Notes: generated by a model from the letters alone, not told the origin. DNA of 20,057 nucleotides from Desulfosarcina sp. (GCA_018224455.1 JAGTUY010000181.1:1-20057); one strand, 5' to 3'. Positions 1 through 8,617 are shown, counted from the stretch's first letter. A program made the numbers and translations.

Positions 1-94
1 CATGAGCCCCATGGATCCGCTAAGCTGAGGGTGTAGCCGTGCGCCGAGGGTTCTTCTAACCGCCAGTGGCCAGTCGTTTGTCTGGTTTTTCGGG

Positions 95-122
95 TTGAAG
101 TTTTGCAACGAGGTGCTATACT
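95..122 (+). promoter_or_regulatory. Candidate sigma-70-type promoter for the prkA operon
   Basis: TTGAAG (95-100), a 16-base spacer and TATACT (117-122) match the -35 and -10 consensus at most positions. It is the best promoter-like pair upstream of the first kinase gene, but lies about 300 bases from its start codon. Confidence 0.35.
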
Positions 123-202
123 TCAAATCAAGGCAATGGAATTCTCATCCTGATCAATCAACGGCGACAGCCGGCCGTTTCTGTGCGCTCAGCCCATATT
201 GT

Positions 203-220
203 GACGCATTCCATTGCGTC
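203..220. repeat. 18-base inverted repeat in the kinase operon leader
   Basis: GACGCA (203-208) and TGCGTC (215-220) are perfect inverted copies separated by TTCCAT. No T-run follows, so an intrinsic terminator is unlikely. An operator or a small RNA hairpin in the long leader is possible. Confidence 0.4.
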
Positions 221-429
221 CGAGTCATGTAAAGATCGAGCACCCTGCTCCGGGTCTATAGTAATTGCCGCCAGAATGCCATTTTCATCCCATTTTCCCT
301 GACGGTCGATCCGGAAATCAACATCAAGGGCTCATGGTCATTTCCTGCTGCAGCTGAAACAACAGGGTCTGCACCATTAACCCGATCCGCCATCTCCTGC
401 ACCGGTCATCTAAAAATTAGGGGGACTCC

Positions 430-2490
430 ATGGTAAAGAAGAACACATCGGCGCTTCACCGGCATCTGGTCGAGGTCAAAGAAGATAAACGCTGTTTCGA
501 AAACGCCTTTCAGGGTGTAGCCCGGATGATTCTGGACAGCGACATCGAAAAGGTGGTGGTCAACGGCAAGACCACTTACGATTTCAGTATTTTCAGAAGC
601 GGGAAAAAGCACATCATCGGCATGTATGATGAAATCAACAGTTTTGTCTCCTACGTCAAGGATGCCGCGGAAAATGGATCCTCCAAGGAGATGGCCTTTG
701 TCCTGGTCGGAGAACCGGGAAACGGCAAGACATTTCTGGTGGATTTTGTATGCAATAAATATAGAGATTTTTTATCCCAGGAGGCCAACCGCAAATATTC
801 TTACCGATTTGTCGGCCTGGACAAGATCGGCGGCTATGGGAAAATAGCGACCATCGAATCCCAGACCTATGAAGATCCAATGATTCTGGCGATGAACATC
901 TCCGACGAACCGAACAAAAACCGTGAGTTTTTGTCCAAAGAGATTGGATTCTCGGACAACGAGATTGAAACCCTCTGGGGGGATTATCGTCCGCTGGGTG
1001 CCTGCACTGCGTTTATATGGAACAGCATCAGAAATTACACCAATGGTGACCTGGCAAAGATGCTTGAATTTATCCAGATCATCCCTGTCCCGATGACCGA
1101 GAGTCTGGGCACCGTGACCGGCAAGTATGCGGCGAAAGATAAAATTACCTCCTCGGCGGTGGATCTTTTAGGCGAAGAGTCCATTCAGCGGCTGCTTCAC
1201 ATTACGGAAACCAACAACCCCTATCGCTTTGACTTGCGGCGTGGGGCCTTGGCGCGGGTGGCCGGCGGCGGGGTCCATTTTTCCGATGAAATCTTCAAGA
1301 ACAAAAAGGATCTGGTCCAGGTCTATCTGGGAGTCATTCAAAACCGCAACATCGAAATCGACGGATATAAGTGGCCCATCGACACCCTGATCATCGCCAC
1401 CAGCAACAATTCCGAGTTCAACCGCTTTCTGGCGGAAAAGGAGGAAGCGCCCATCGTCGACCGCTGCCGCATCTGCTACGTCTCTCACAATACCAACTAC
1501 AAGCTGCAAAAAGACCTGACCATTTACGCCATCGGCAACGAGACGCGCACCACCCTCGACCGGGAATACCTGCATCAGGATCCCAACCTGAACCACGCGG
1601 CCTCCGTGACGGTGGTGCTCACCCGACTGGCAAGGTCGGAAAAGCTCACCCCCATCGAGACGATGAAGCTGGCCGCCGGCGAGGTGGCCGGCGAAAAGAG
1701 CATCAAGACACTGGCCGAGGTCATCGACACCCTCAATCAGAACCCGGACATCACCAAGCGGTTCGGCCAGAAGGGGCTGGGGCAACGGAACCTGGGCCGG
1801 GCCATCCAACTGCTCAATGAAAGCTCGGAAACCAACGAGGGACGGTGCATGTTCGCCTATGACATCTTCAAAGCGCTGGAGCGCATTGTCCTGGATTATG
1901 TGACCGAGGCCAACGACCGTGCCAAATACCTGGAGGATCTCAAGACTGCCAAAGGGCTCTATCGTGAGCGGATCATGACCGAAATGTTCAACGCCTATAT
2001 GGACGAGCCCCTGGCCATCCGCAAGGACGTCATGAGCTACGTGAACATGATTATCGGCATCGATGCCGAAAACCTGGGTCCGGACAAGATGTGGAAGTAC
2101 AAAGATCCCCAGAGCGGCGAACTCAGGGCCCTGAAGATAGACGAGCGCTACATCAACAGTGTGGAAGATCGCCTGGGGCTCAAAACCAGCGAGCAGCGGG
2201 AGACCTTCAGGACGTCCATTCGCAAGATATACGGCCAGAAAATTTCCGTGGATCCGGATTACGATTTCATGGATAACCTGGAACTGGTCAAGGCGGTCAC
2301 CGACGTGCGGCTGAAATCGGATATCGCCGGCGCCGGCAGCCTCATCGGCGCCCTGGCCAACCGGACCAACGAAGAGAACCAGAAACTCTACGACCGCATG
2401 GTCGACACCATGCTCAACAAGCTGGGGTATTGCAAGACCTGTGCGCAAAAAACCATTGAGTACTTTTGCACCCAGGAGGATGAGAATTAA
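430..2490 (+). CDS. prkA: PrkA-family AAA+ serine protein kinase (YeaG-like), first copy
   Basis: A cytoplasmic protein kinase of the PrkA family (E. coli YeaG, B. subtilis PrkA). It has an N-terminal AAA+ ATPase domain and a C-terminal region classed as kinase-like. At 686 residues it is slightly longer than YeaG. The Walker A motif GEPGNGKT is at residues 94-101. The AAA core continues through a GGGVHFSDEIFKN segment and a TLIIATSNNSEFNRF sensor-like stretch, both typical of PrkA. The start is the ATG after AGGGGGA. It heads a co-directional block with YeaH, SpoVR and a second kinase. In enterobacteria the homologue acts with YeaH in starvation and stress responses; here the substrate is unknown. 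Unlike the second copy, it lacks the CPCH...CxxC cysteine motif. The stop codon is the left edge of a fold-back element. Confidence 0.93.
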   Translation: MVKKNTSALHRHLVEVKEDKRCFENAFQGVARMILDSDIEKVVVNGKTTYDFSIFRSGKKHIIGMYDEINSFVSYVKDAAENGSSKEMAFVLVGEPGNGKTFLVDFVCNKYRDFLSQEANRKYSYRFVGLDKIGGYGKIATIESQTYEDPMILAMNISDEPNKNREFLSKEIGFSDNEIETLWGDYRPLGACTAFIWNSIRNYTNGDLAKMLEFIQIIPVPMTESLGTVTGKYAAKDKITSSAVDLLGEESIQRLLHITETNNPYRFDLRRGALARVAGGGVHFSDEIFKNKKDLVQVYLGVIQNRNIEIDGYKWPIDTLIIATSNNSEFNRFLAEKEEAPIVDRCRICYVSHNTNYKLQKDLTIYAIGNETRTTLDREYLHQDPNLNHAASVTVVLTRLARSEKLTPIETMKLAAGEVAGEKSIKTLAEVIDTLNQNPDITKRFGQKGLGQRNLGRAIQLLNESSETNEGRCMFAYDIFKALERIVLDYVTEANDRAKYLEDLKTAKGLYRERIMTEMFNAYMDEPLAIRKDVMSYVNMIIGIDAENLGPDKMWKYKDPQSGELRALKIDERYINSVEDRLGLKTSEQRETFRTSIRKIYGQKISVDPDYDFMDNLELVKAVTDVRLKSDIAGAGSLIGALANRTNEENQKLYDRMVDTMLNKLGYCKTCAQKTIEYFCTQEDEN

Positions 2491-2636
2491 AATGATGGTC
2501 CACAAACGGCATCTTTCGGCCCAGGCCGGCGTTCTCGCTCGGCTGACATCCTCGACGTAGCGCTGCTGCGCCTGCGGTTTCAACCTCGCTGGGGCCCTGG
2601 CCTGAGCCAAAATCTACCCTTTGTGGGCGATCATTT
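2490..2636. repeat. 147-base imperfect fold-back (MITE-like) element
   Basis: The sequence between the first kinase and yeaH is a long imperfect inverted repeat. The outer 20 bases (2490-2509, starting AAATGATGGTCCACAAAC) pair with 2617-2636 (ending TTTGTGGGCGATCATTT) at 17 of 20 positions. Pairing continues inward with lower identity: GGCCCAGGCCGG on the left against CCTGGCCTGAGCC on the right. It contains no transposase and no ORF of its own in the operon direction, and no T-run follows. It could be a non-autonomous mobile element, a dispersed intergenic repeat, or an mRNA-processing or stabilising hairpin that sets the ratio of kinase to YeaH. The structure is directly visible; its nature is inference. 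Confidence 0.6.
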
Positions 2637-2703
2637 GCAGCGCAACCGTGATATTGTCAGCAACCTTCAACTGGGTTAAAGCAAACGATGAGCCGGTTAT
2701 AAC

Positions 2704-4098
2704 ATGTTAATTAAATTGCAAAAAATTTATGATGATCTCAAACATCAAGGTATGACACCGGAGCAGGAAGAGAAGGTCCTCCTGGAGCTCAACGACGATC
2801 GGACCCACGACATGCCGATCATCGGCGGGGGCATGGCGGTGGTCACCACCGATGAAGGCGAGATCCGACTGCTCAACCTGTATGACTATCACGACCTGAT
2901 GATCCTGCAGGCCATGGCTCAGCCCAAAGGCTCATATGTCAGCCACATCCGTTCCATCGACGAGCTGCTGGAAAAGGACCGCCAGCGGGAAAAGGACGGC
3001 TTTCCCCGTAAAATCCGCGTGGGCAAAATGATCAAGCCCGGCAAGGCCGGCAAGGGCAAGGTGGTCGTGGTGCCCACTACCGTGGAAGAGAAGTTTATTC
3101 ACGACCCCAACTTTGCCGAACAGGAAGAGGGGCAGGGTCAGGGCGGCAGCGGCGATGGTGAAGAGGGCGAAGTCATCGGCGAACAGCCGGTCCGGGATCC
3201 GGACCAGGCCGGTGACGGCGGGCCGGGTCAAGGAGAAGGCGGCCAGCACGAAATGGAGTCGTCGGCCTACGACCTGGGGAAAATTCTCACCGAACAGTTC
3301 GAACTGCCCAATCTGCAGGACAAAGGCAAAAAGCGCTCACTGACCCGGTACACCTACGACATGACCGACCGGAACCGCGGTTCCGGTCAGGTGATGGACA
3401 AAAAAGCCACCTTGCGGGAGATCGTCGAAACCAACATTCACCTGGGCAACATCCCCGATCTGGACGACATCGATCCGTCCGGGTTCATCATCTCCCCCAG
3501 AGACCGGATCTACCGGATTCTGTCCAAAGAGAAGGATTTCGAATCCCAGGCGGTGGTTTTCTTTCTCCGGGACTATTCCGGCTCCATGGCAGGAAAGGCC
3601 ACCGAACTGGTGGTCACCCAGCATGTGCTTATTTACAGCTGGCTGCTCTATCAGTACGCCAACCAGGTGGAGTCGCGATTTATCCTCCATGACACCGAAG
3701 CCAAGGAGGTTGAGGATTTTTATACCTACTACAACTCCAGGGTGGCCGGCGGCACCCAGGTATTTTCCGCATATGAAATGGTCAACCGGATCGTGAAGGC
3801 GGAGAATCTGGCCGCGGACTACAACATCTATGTTTTTCACGGAACCGATGGCGACGACTGGGACACGGAGGGAAAAAAAGCCATTCCGGCATTGAAGGAG
3901 ATGATCGGCTATGCCAGCCGTGTGGGCGTGACCATCGCAGAGCATGCCGGCAGTTCGCAGAACAACACGGAAGTGGAACGGTACCTGAAAAAATCGGGAC
4001 TGCTTGAAGAATTTCCCAAGCTCATCCGACTGGACACCATCAACGAAAGCACCGATGAGCCCCGGTTGATAGAGGGGATCAAGCGGTTGATATCCTAG
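2704..4098 (+). CDS. yeaH: YeaH/YhbH family (DUF444) protein with VWA-type metal site
   Basis: A 464-residue DUF444 protein, the usual partner of PrkA kinases. The C-terminal half resembles a von Willebrand factor A domain. It has a MIDAS-type DYSGSM at residues 290-295, a GGTQVFSAYE segment with the expected threonine, and a TDGDDWD acidic cluster, together implying divalent metal binding and protein contacts. Residues about 138-180 form a low-complexity Gly/Gln/Glu/Asp linker. The N-terminal about 130 residues differ from what I recall of the E. coli protein. The start lacks a good ribosome binding site: GAGCCGGTTATAAC precedes the ATG. Translation may therefore depend on the upstream gene or on RNA structure. 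A later in-frame ATG at 2752 is an alternative. SpoVR follows 25 bases downstream. Confidence 0.9.
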   Translation: MLIKLQKIYDDLKHQGMTPEQEEKVLLELNDDRTHDMPIIGGGMAVVTTDEGEIRLLNLYDYHDLMILQAMAQPKGSYVSHIRSIDELLEKDRQREKDGFPRKIRVGKMIKPGKAGKGKVVVVPTTVEEKFIHDPNFAEQEEGQGQGGSGDGEEGEVIGEQPVRDPDQAGDGGPGQGEGGQHEMESSAYDLGKILTEQFELPNLQDKGKKRSLTRYTYDMTDRNRGSGQVMDKKATLREIVETNIHLGNIPDLDDIDPSGFIISPRDRIYRILSKEKDFESQAVVFFLRDYSGSMAGKATELVVTQHVLIYSWLLYQYANQVESRFILHDTEAKEVEDFYTYYNSRVAGGTQVFSAYEMVNRIVKAENLAADYNIYVFHGTDGDDWDTEGKKAIPALKEMIGYASRVGVTIAEHAGSSQNNTEVERYLKKSGLLEEFPKLIRLDTINESTDEPRLIEGIKRLIS

Positions 4099-4123
4099 CC
4101 GAAAGACCGAAACGGAAAAGCCC

Positions 4124-5776
4124 ATGGAACTGATCGACCAGCATACGAAAACGATCATGGAAGGCTGTAAGCTGCGGGCCCGTGACGCCGGTCTGCGGTT
4201 TGAGGACGAAAGCCTGGAATATATCGTCACCAACCGTGATCTCATCGAACTGTCCCCCAAGGTAATGATTCCGACCCTCTATGATTACTGGGTCCACGAT
4301 GTGGAGGTGCTTAAAGAGAAGGGCAAATACGAATTATACCCGGGTAATCCATACGAAACGGTCATCAATACCCGCCCTGCGATCTCCTTTTATAACGACA
4401 ACAATCCGGACTGGCTCAATGTGATGATCTTCTATCACGTGATTGGCCATATCGACTTTTTCCAGAACAACCTCTATTTTCGGCATACCTGGGACTACGA
4501 TTTCAACGGCGAGGCGCTGTCGGACAAGCGGGCCCTTGCCAAACTCCGTTCCGAACGGGGACGCTGGGTGGACTATGTGATCGAGTTCACCCGGGGAATC
4601 GACAACCTGGTCGGATACCATGGACTCTTGTCGAAAATCTTTTCAGCGCCGGATTCAGGCATTTCGGAAAAAGTGGATTTCTATTTCGACATCTATCTGC
4701 AGGACATCGCCAAAGTCAATATCAGCAAATACATCAAGGAACTGGAGCGATATAACGCCAGTATTAATCAAGATCCGGTAATGGGAGAACAAGGCTTCTT
4801 TTCGTTGGTTGACCAACGTCATCCGGAGTTTGGAAGCCTGTTAAAAAAGCACCAGGCATCGAAAAAACAAAAGCCCAGAGACCTGCTGGAATTCATCATG
4901 GAGCACTCCAAGATGCTCGTCCGGGAAGAGAATCAATGGATGCTGATGGTGATTCAGATCATTCGAAAAACGGGGCTGTTTTTCCAGCCCCAGATCCGCA
5001 CCAAAATCATGAACGAGGGCTGGGCCTCATACTGGCACGAACTCCTCTACATGAATGATGACCGCATCAAGGGGCATGAAGTCGATTTTGCCCGGGTCAA
5101 TGCCGGGGTGACGGCCATGCCACGGGTAGGGTTGAATCCGTATGCCCTGGGCATGCGACTGTTTTACTTCCTTGAGGAAATGGCCGAGAAGGGTAAAGTG
5201 TCGTGGGAATTTCAGCATATTGCCGATACCGGACGACGCAAAGACTTCGACGCCAAAACCGGGAAAGGGAAGGATTTCATTTTCAGCGTGCGAGAAAATT
5301 TTTCAGATTTTACCTTTATCCACAGCTTTGTGGACCAAGATTTCGTCACCACCAACAAGCTGTTCGTGGCCGGCAAGCGGTTGAACCAACAAAAAATGGT
5401 CTGGGAGTATTACGTAAAAAGCCGGCGTGCAGACGACTACCGGGACATGCTCATGGGATCCCTGTACCACCCACCGAATATCGAGGTCGACCAGGAGAAA
5501 ACCGAGGATAATGCCCTTTACCTGATCCACCGGTTCGAGGGCAAACCGCTGCTGGCGGAATACATACCCAATACGATGCTCGGTATTGAATTTCTGTGGG
5601 GCGGTCCGGTGCAATTGGAAACCATGGAGGTCGTAGCGAGACCACAGGCGCCAAGAATGCCCACCATGCCCGGGATCCCAATGCCGCAGACCGATGCACC
5701 CGAACCGCGGGAAGTCAAATGGCAGCGGGTGCTATACACCATGCATGACCGAAAACTGAGCAGGAATGTTCTTTAA
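4124..5776 (+). CDS. spoVR: SpoVR/YcgB family protein
   Basis: A 550-residue soluble protein of the SpoVR family, named for a B. subtilis spore-cortex gene but widespread in non-sporulating bacteria, with YcgB in E. coli. Family-diagnostic motifs are present: HVIGHIDFFQNN beginning at residue 105 and NEGWASYWHE beginning at residue 297. The conserved His/Glu residues look like a metal site, although the biochemical activity of the family is not established. The protein is somewhat longer than YcgB because of a C-terminal Pro/Met-rich tail from about residue 506 (MPTMPGIPMPQ). It starts 25 bases after yeaH with a weak GGAA site and is followed after 47 bases by the second kinase, so one transcript is likely. 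The context supports a joint role with PrkA and YeaH in a stress or stationary-phase programme. Confidence 0.92.
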   Translation: MELIDQHTKTIMEGCKLRARDAGLRFEDESLEYIVTNRDLIELSPKVMIPTLYDYWVHDVEVLKEKGKYELYPGNPYETVINTRPAISFYNDNNPDWLNVMIFYHVIGHIDFFQNNLYFRHTWDYDFNGEALSDKRALAKLRSERGRWVDYVIEFTRGIDNLVGYHGLLSKIFSAPDSGISEKVDFYFDIYLQDIAKVNISKYIKELERYNASINQDPVMGEQGFFSLVDQRHPEFGSLLKKHQASKKQKPRDLLEFIMEHSKMLVREENQWMLMVIQIIRKTGLFFQPQIRTKIMNEGWASYWHELLYMNDDRIKGHEVDFARVNAGVTAMPRVGLNPYALGMRLFYFLEEMAEKGKVSWEFQHIADTGRRKDFDAKTGKGKDFIFSVRENFSDFTFIHSFVDQDFVTTNKLFVAGKRLNQQKMVWEYYVKSRRADDYRDMLMGSLYHPPNIEVDQEKTEDNALYLIHRFEGKPLLAEYIPNTMLGIEFLWGGPVQLETMEVVARPQAPRMPTMPGIPMPQTDAPEPREVKWQRVLYTMHDRKLSRNVL

Positions 5777-5823
5777 ATCATACGATCGGGGCCCCACCAT
5801 CCACCGATCGGACAAGGCAGTGT

Positions 5824-8112
5824 ATGGACAACATCAATAAAGCCATGCGGCATATCGATACGGTTGCCGATGAGTCAAATCATCGCCGGCCCATCCCCTT
5901 TGAGGAATTTCTTCAGGTGGTGCTTGCCAACCCCGTCGGCACCATCCGCAACGTGTTCCAGGTCTTTCACGATCTGTTCAAAGCTTATGTGGGCGAAGGC
6001 GTCGATGAATATCCCAACGACCCGGAATCGATCCAATACGTGAGGTATGACTGCAGCAGACTGTTCGTCGAAGGCGCAGATCACCCTTTCTTTGCCGACC
6101 GTCTTTTTGCCAACCGGTTGGTCAACCACGTCGAGGCCCTGAGAAGTGGCGCCCAGCAAAACAAAATTTATATTTTTGACGGCCCCCACGGCTGCGGCAA
6201 GAGCACCTTTTTGAACAATCTGTTGAAGCGTTTCGAAGAGTACGCCAATACGGTAGCAGGGACCCGTTACGAGACGGTGTGGCGCCTGGATCGCAGACAA
6301 CTGGCCAGCGAAGGGGGCAACGACACCGCGTCCATTATAGAGAGTCTTTTCCGGATGCAGAAAAATCCGAACAAGGAGCAGTTCGAGACCGTTCGAAACA
6401 TGGCTCTGCCCGACACGGATAACTATTTTGTGGAGGTTCCCTGCCCCTGCCATGACAATCCGCTGCTCCTGATCCCCAAATTCCGGAGACGGCAATTTCT
6501 CGACGATCTGTTCGAAAACAACGAATTTAAATACACCCTGTTTACCGACAAGGCCTATGAATGGATTTTTCACGAGGTTCCCTGCACGATTTGCGGGTCC
6601 CTTTACGAAGCGCTGCTGAACCGGTTGAAAAGCCCGGCAAAGGTGCTGGAAATGATCCATGCCGTTCCCTACCGATTCAATCGCCGGCTGGGCAGGGGCA
6701 TCAGCGTGTTCTCTCCCGGTGATCGTCCGGTCAAGGAGATCATTCAAACCAACGAATACCTTCAGCGGTTGATCAACCGGCTTTTTTCCGACAGCAATCA
6801 GGTCCGCTACATCTATTCCCGTTTCGCCAAAACCAACAACGGCATCTATGCGCTGATGGACATCAAATCCCATAACATCGAACGCCTGATCGAGCTTCAC
6901 AACATCATCAGCGAAGGGCTGCACAAGGTCGAGGATATCGAGGAGAACGTCAACTCCCTGTTCCTGGCCCTGATGAATCCGGAAGATAAAAAGAACATCA
7001 ATGATTTCCAGTCTTTCTCCGACCGTATCGTGTACATCAATATTCCGTATGTCCTGGATCTTAACACGGAGGTCGAGATTTACCGCAACATCTTCGGGTC
7101 TTACATCGATGACAGTTTCCTGCCCCGGGTGCTGCACAATTTTGCCCGGGTCATCATCTCTTCCCGGTTGAACCTCCGCTCCGAAGCCATGCTCGAGTGG
7201 ATTTCAGAGCCGGATAAATACACCCGTTACTGCGACAAGCAACTTCAGTTGCTCAAGATCGAAATTTACACCGGGCACATACCCGAGTGGTTGTCCGAAG
7301 AAGACCGCAAAGCGCTCACCGCCAAACGTCGGCGCCGGATCATCGGCGAATCCGATAAAGAAGGTCGGCAGGGAATATCAGGGCGCGATTCCATAAAAAT
7401 CTTCAATGCCTTTTACACCACCTACGCCAAATCGGGCGAATTGATCGACATGTCCATGCTGTGCAAATTTTTCCACGGACAGAAAGACCTGAAGGCTTCC
7501 ATCCCCGAAGGTTTTTTAGATTCACTGCTGTCACTGTACGATTTCACCATTTTGCAGGAGGTGAAAGAGTCTCTATACTATTTCAACGAAGAACAGATTC
7601 ACCGGGAAATTCTTCACTATATGTTTGCCGTGAATTTCGAACCGGGAGCGGTTGAATCCTGCAAATTCACCGGCGAAAAGGTCCGCATCACCGAAGAGCT
7701 GCTGAACGGGTTTGAGCGGCGCATGCTGGGCGAAAAGGTGGAAACGACCAAGCGCTTGACTTTCAGAAAGGAAACCCAAAAGGAGTACACCTCCAGAACG
7801 CTCACCCAGGAGATCATGGTGACCGGTACTCCTCCCACGGCAACCCGCCTATTCCAATCACTGAAAGAACGGTATATATTTAATCTGAAGGAAAAGGCGC
7901 TGGATCCGTTTCTGGAAAACGAAAATTTCCGGCGGGCGATCAAGGATTACGCGGAAGAGGATTTCAAGACCTACGACAAAAAGATCCGTGATGATGTCAC
8001 GTTTCTCATGGACAACATCATGAAGCGATACCGGTATACCGAGCACGGTGCCAGGGCGGTTTGCATTTACGTCATCGATAATGATCTCGCCAGGAAATTC
8101 ACCAAGCCGTGA
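5824..8112 (+). CDS. Second, divergent PrkA-like AAA+ protein kinase
   Basis: A 762-residue homologue of the PrkA family, longer than and clearly different from the first copy. The Walker A motif GPHGCGKST is at residues 120-128. A Cys/His cluster follows: CPCH at residues 207-210, directly before NPLLLIPKFRRRQF, and CTIC at residues 254-257. This arrangement resembles the CP..H..PL.LIP segment with paired cysteines found in some PrkA proteins and could bind zinc. The first kinase has no such cysteines. The C-terminal third is rich in charged and helical sequence and aligns only loosely with canonical PrkA. It is the last gene of the block. It may be a paralogue acting on, or forming mixed oligomers with, the first kinase. 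Membership of the family is fairly secure; the partner role is inference. Confidence 0.85.
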   Translation: MDNINKAMRHIDTVADESNHRRPIPFEEFLQVVLANPVGTIRNVFQVFHDLFKAYVGEGVDEYPNDPESIQYVRYDCSRLFVEGADHPFFADRLFANRLVNHVEALRSGAQQNKIYIFDGPHGCGKSTFLNNLLKRFEEYANTVAGTRYETVWRLDRRQLASEGGNDTASIIESLFRMQKNPNKEQFETVRNMALPDTDNYFVEVPCPCHDNPLLLIPKFRRRQFLDDLFENNEFKYTLFTDKAYEWIFHEVPCTICGSLYEALLNRLKSPAKVLEMIHAVPYRFNRRLGRGISVFSPGDRPVKEIIQTNEYLQRLINRLFSDSNQVRYIYSRFAKTNNGIYALMDIKSHNIERLIELHNIISEGLHKVEDIEENVNSLFLALMNPEDKKNINDFQSFSDRIVYINIPYVLDLNTEVEIYRNIFGSYIDDSFLPRVLHNFARVIISSRLNLRSEAMLEWISEPDKYTRYCDKQLQLLKIEIYTGHIPEWLSEEDRKALTAKRRRRIIGESDKEGRQGISGRDSIKIFNAFYTTYAKSGELIDMSMLCKFFHGQKDLKASIPEGFLDSLLSLYDFTILQEVKESLYYFNEEQIHREILHYMFAVNFEPGAVESCKFTGEKVRITEELLNGFERRMLGEKVETTKRLTFRKETQKEYTSRTLTQEIMVTGTPPTATRLFQSLKERYIFNLKEKALDPFLENENFRRAIKDYAEEDFKTYDKKIRDDVTFLMDNIMKRYRYTEHGARAVCIYVIDNDLARKFTKP

Positions 8113-8617
8113 CGGATACAACGGCCCGTTATGCAACGGCCAACCGAAACCCGAATATCCGTTTTTTATTCACAGAGACCATCTGTGAGAGAAGACAAAA
8201 TACATTTCCACTATGGAACCCCGATGCCCGCATCGACATCATCGACGGTGCCGACCCCTTTTTCTTCGGGTTCCTTGACGAAATAACCCGCAGACGGGTC
8301 CAACGGATTCAGCCCTGCGATTAAACGGTCCGACGACACGGGCCCCCAGCGATTGCATCCTTGACATGCAACCCGTTGTTGAATAAGCTTTTCCCAGTGA
8401 CAGAGGTGTTGCGCGATGAGCATACAGCGACCAAAATTTGCCCCTTGCCATATTCTTCCCATTTTTCAACGCGCCATCCGCTTGCCGAACGATTGATTTC
8501 TCAACTGCTTTCTTGGATTCCGTGACGATTGTATCGATTCCTTCGCTTTCGCCAATGAATGGTTGTCATCGGGCATCCTTGCGCTTGGGGTTAACCCACA
8601 ACGAATAAGGAGGCGCC
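8113..8617. other. 505-base spacer without a convincing gene
   Basis: The short open frames here have no recognisable motifs or ribosome binding sites. Visible structure includes a 7-base dyad TCACAGA / TCTGTGA at 8170-8188 and a short hairpin ACCCG-CAGA-CGGGT at 8286-8299. A TTGACA at 8361-8366 has only a poor -10 match about 17 bases downstream (TAAGCT). It may hold the end of the kinase transcript and the promoter of the cytidylate-kinase-like gene, but no T-tailed terminator is seen. Confidence 0.4.

Larger units (their letters stand above)
1..429. other. Non-coding leader upstream of the kinase operon
   Basis: No convincing gene is seen here. The stretch holds a candidate sigma-70-like promoter near 95-122, an 18-base dyad at 203-220 (GACGCA, six-base loop, TGCGTC) and a six-base stem at 160-179 (AACGGC / GCCGTT). 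A short palindrome CTAAAAATTAG at 410-420 precedes the AGGGGGA ribosome binding site at 419-425. If the promoter at 95-122 is the one used, the mRNA has an untranslated leader of roughly 300 bases, which is long for a bacterial operon and leaves room for post-transcriptional control. Any gene ending at the left edge cannot be identified. Confidence 0.5.

Noticed and set aside
67..82. TGGC...TTG spacing resembling a sigma-54 (-24/-12) promoter upstream of prkA
   Set aside because: The -24 GG is present but the -12 GC is degenerate (GT), so it falls below what would normally be accepted, although nitrogen-responsive control of E. coli yeaGH made it tempting.
1168..2610. A 480-codon open frame on the minus strand through the first kinase and into the spacer
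   Set aside because: It is antisense to a clearly recognised PrkA gene, has low-complexity shadow composition, and shows no ribosome binding site or domain.
5875..7137. A 420-codon open frame on the minus strand within the second kinase
   Set aside because: Antisense shadow of the kinase reading frame; no recognisable protein motif.
8171..8187. CACAGA-N5-TCTGTG hairpin as a terminator of the kinase operon
   Set aside because: The T-run precedes rather than follows the stem on the plus strand, and the minus strand has no T-run after it either.
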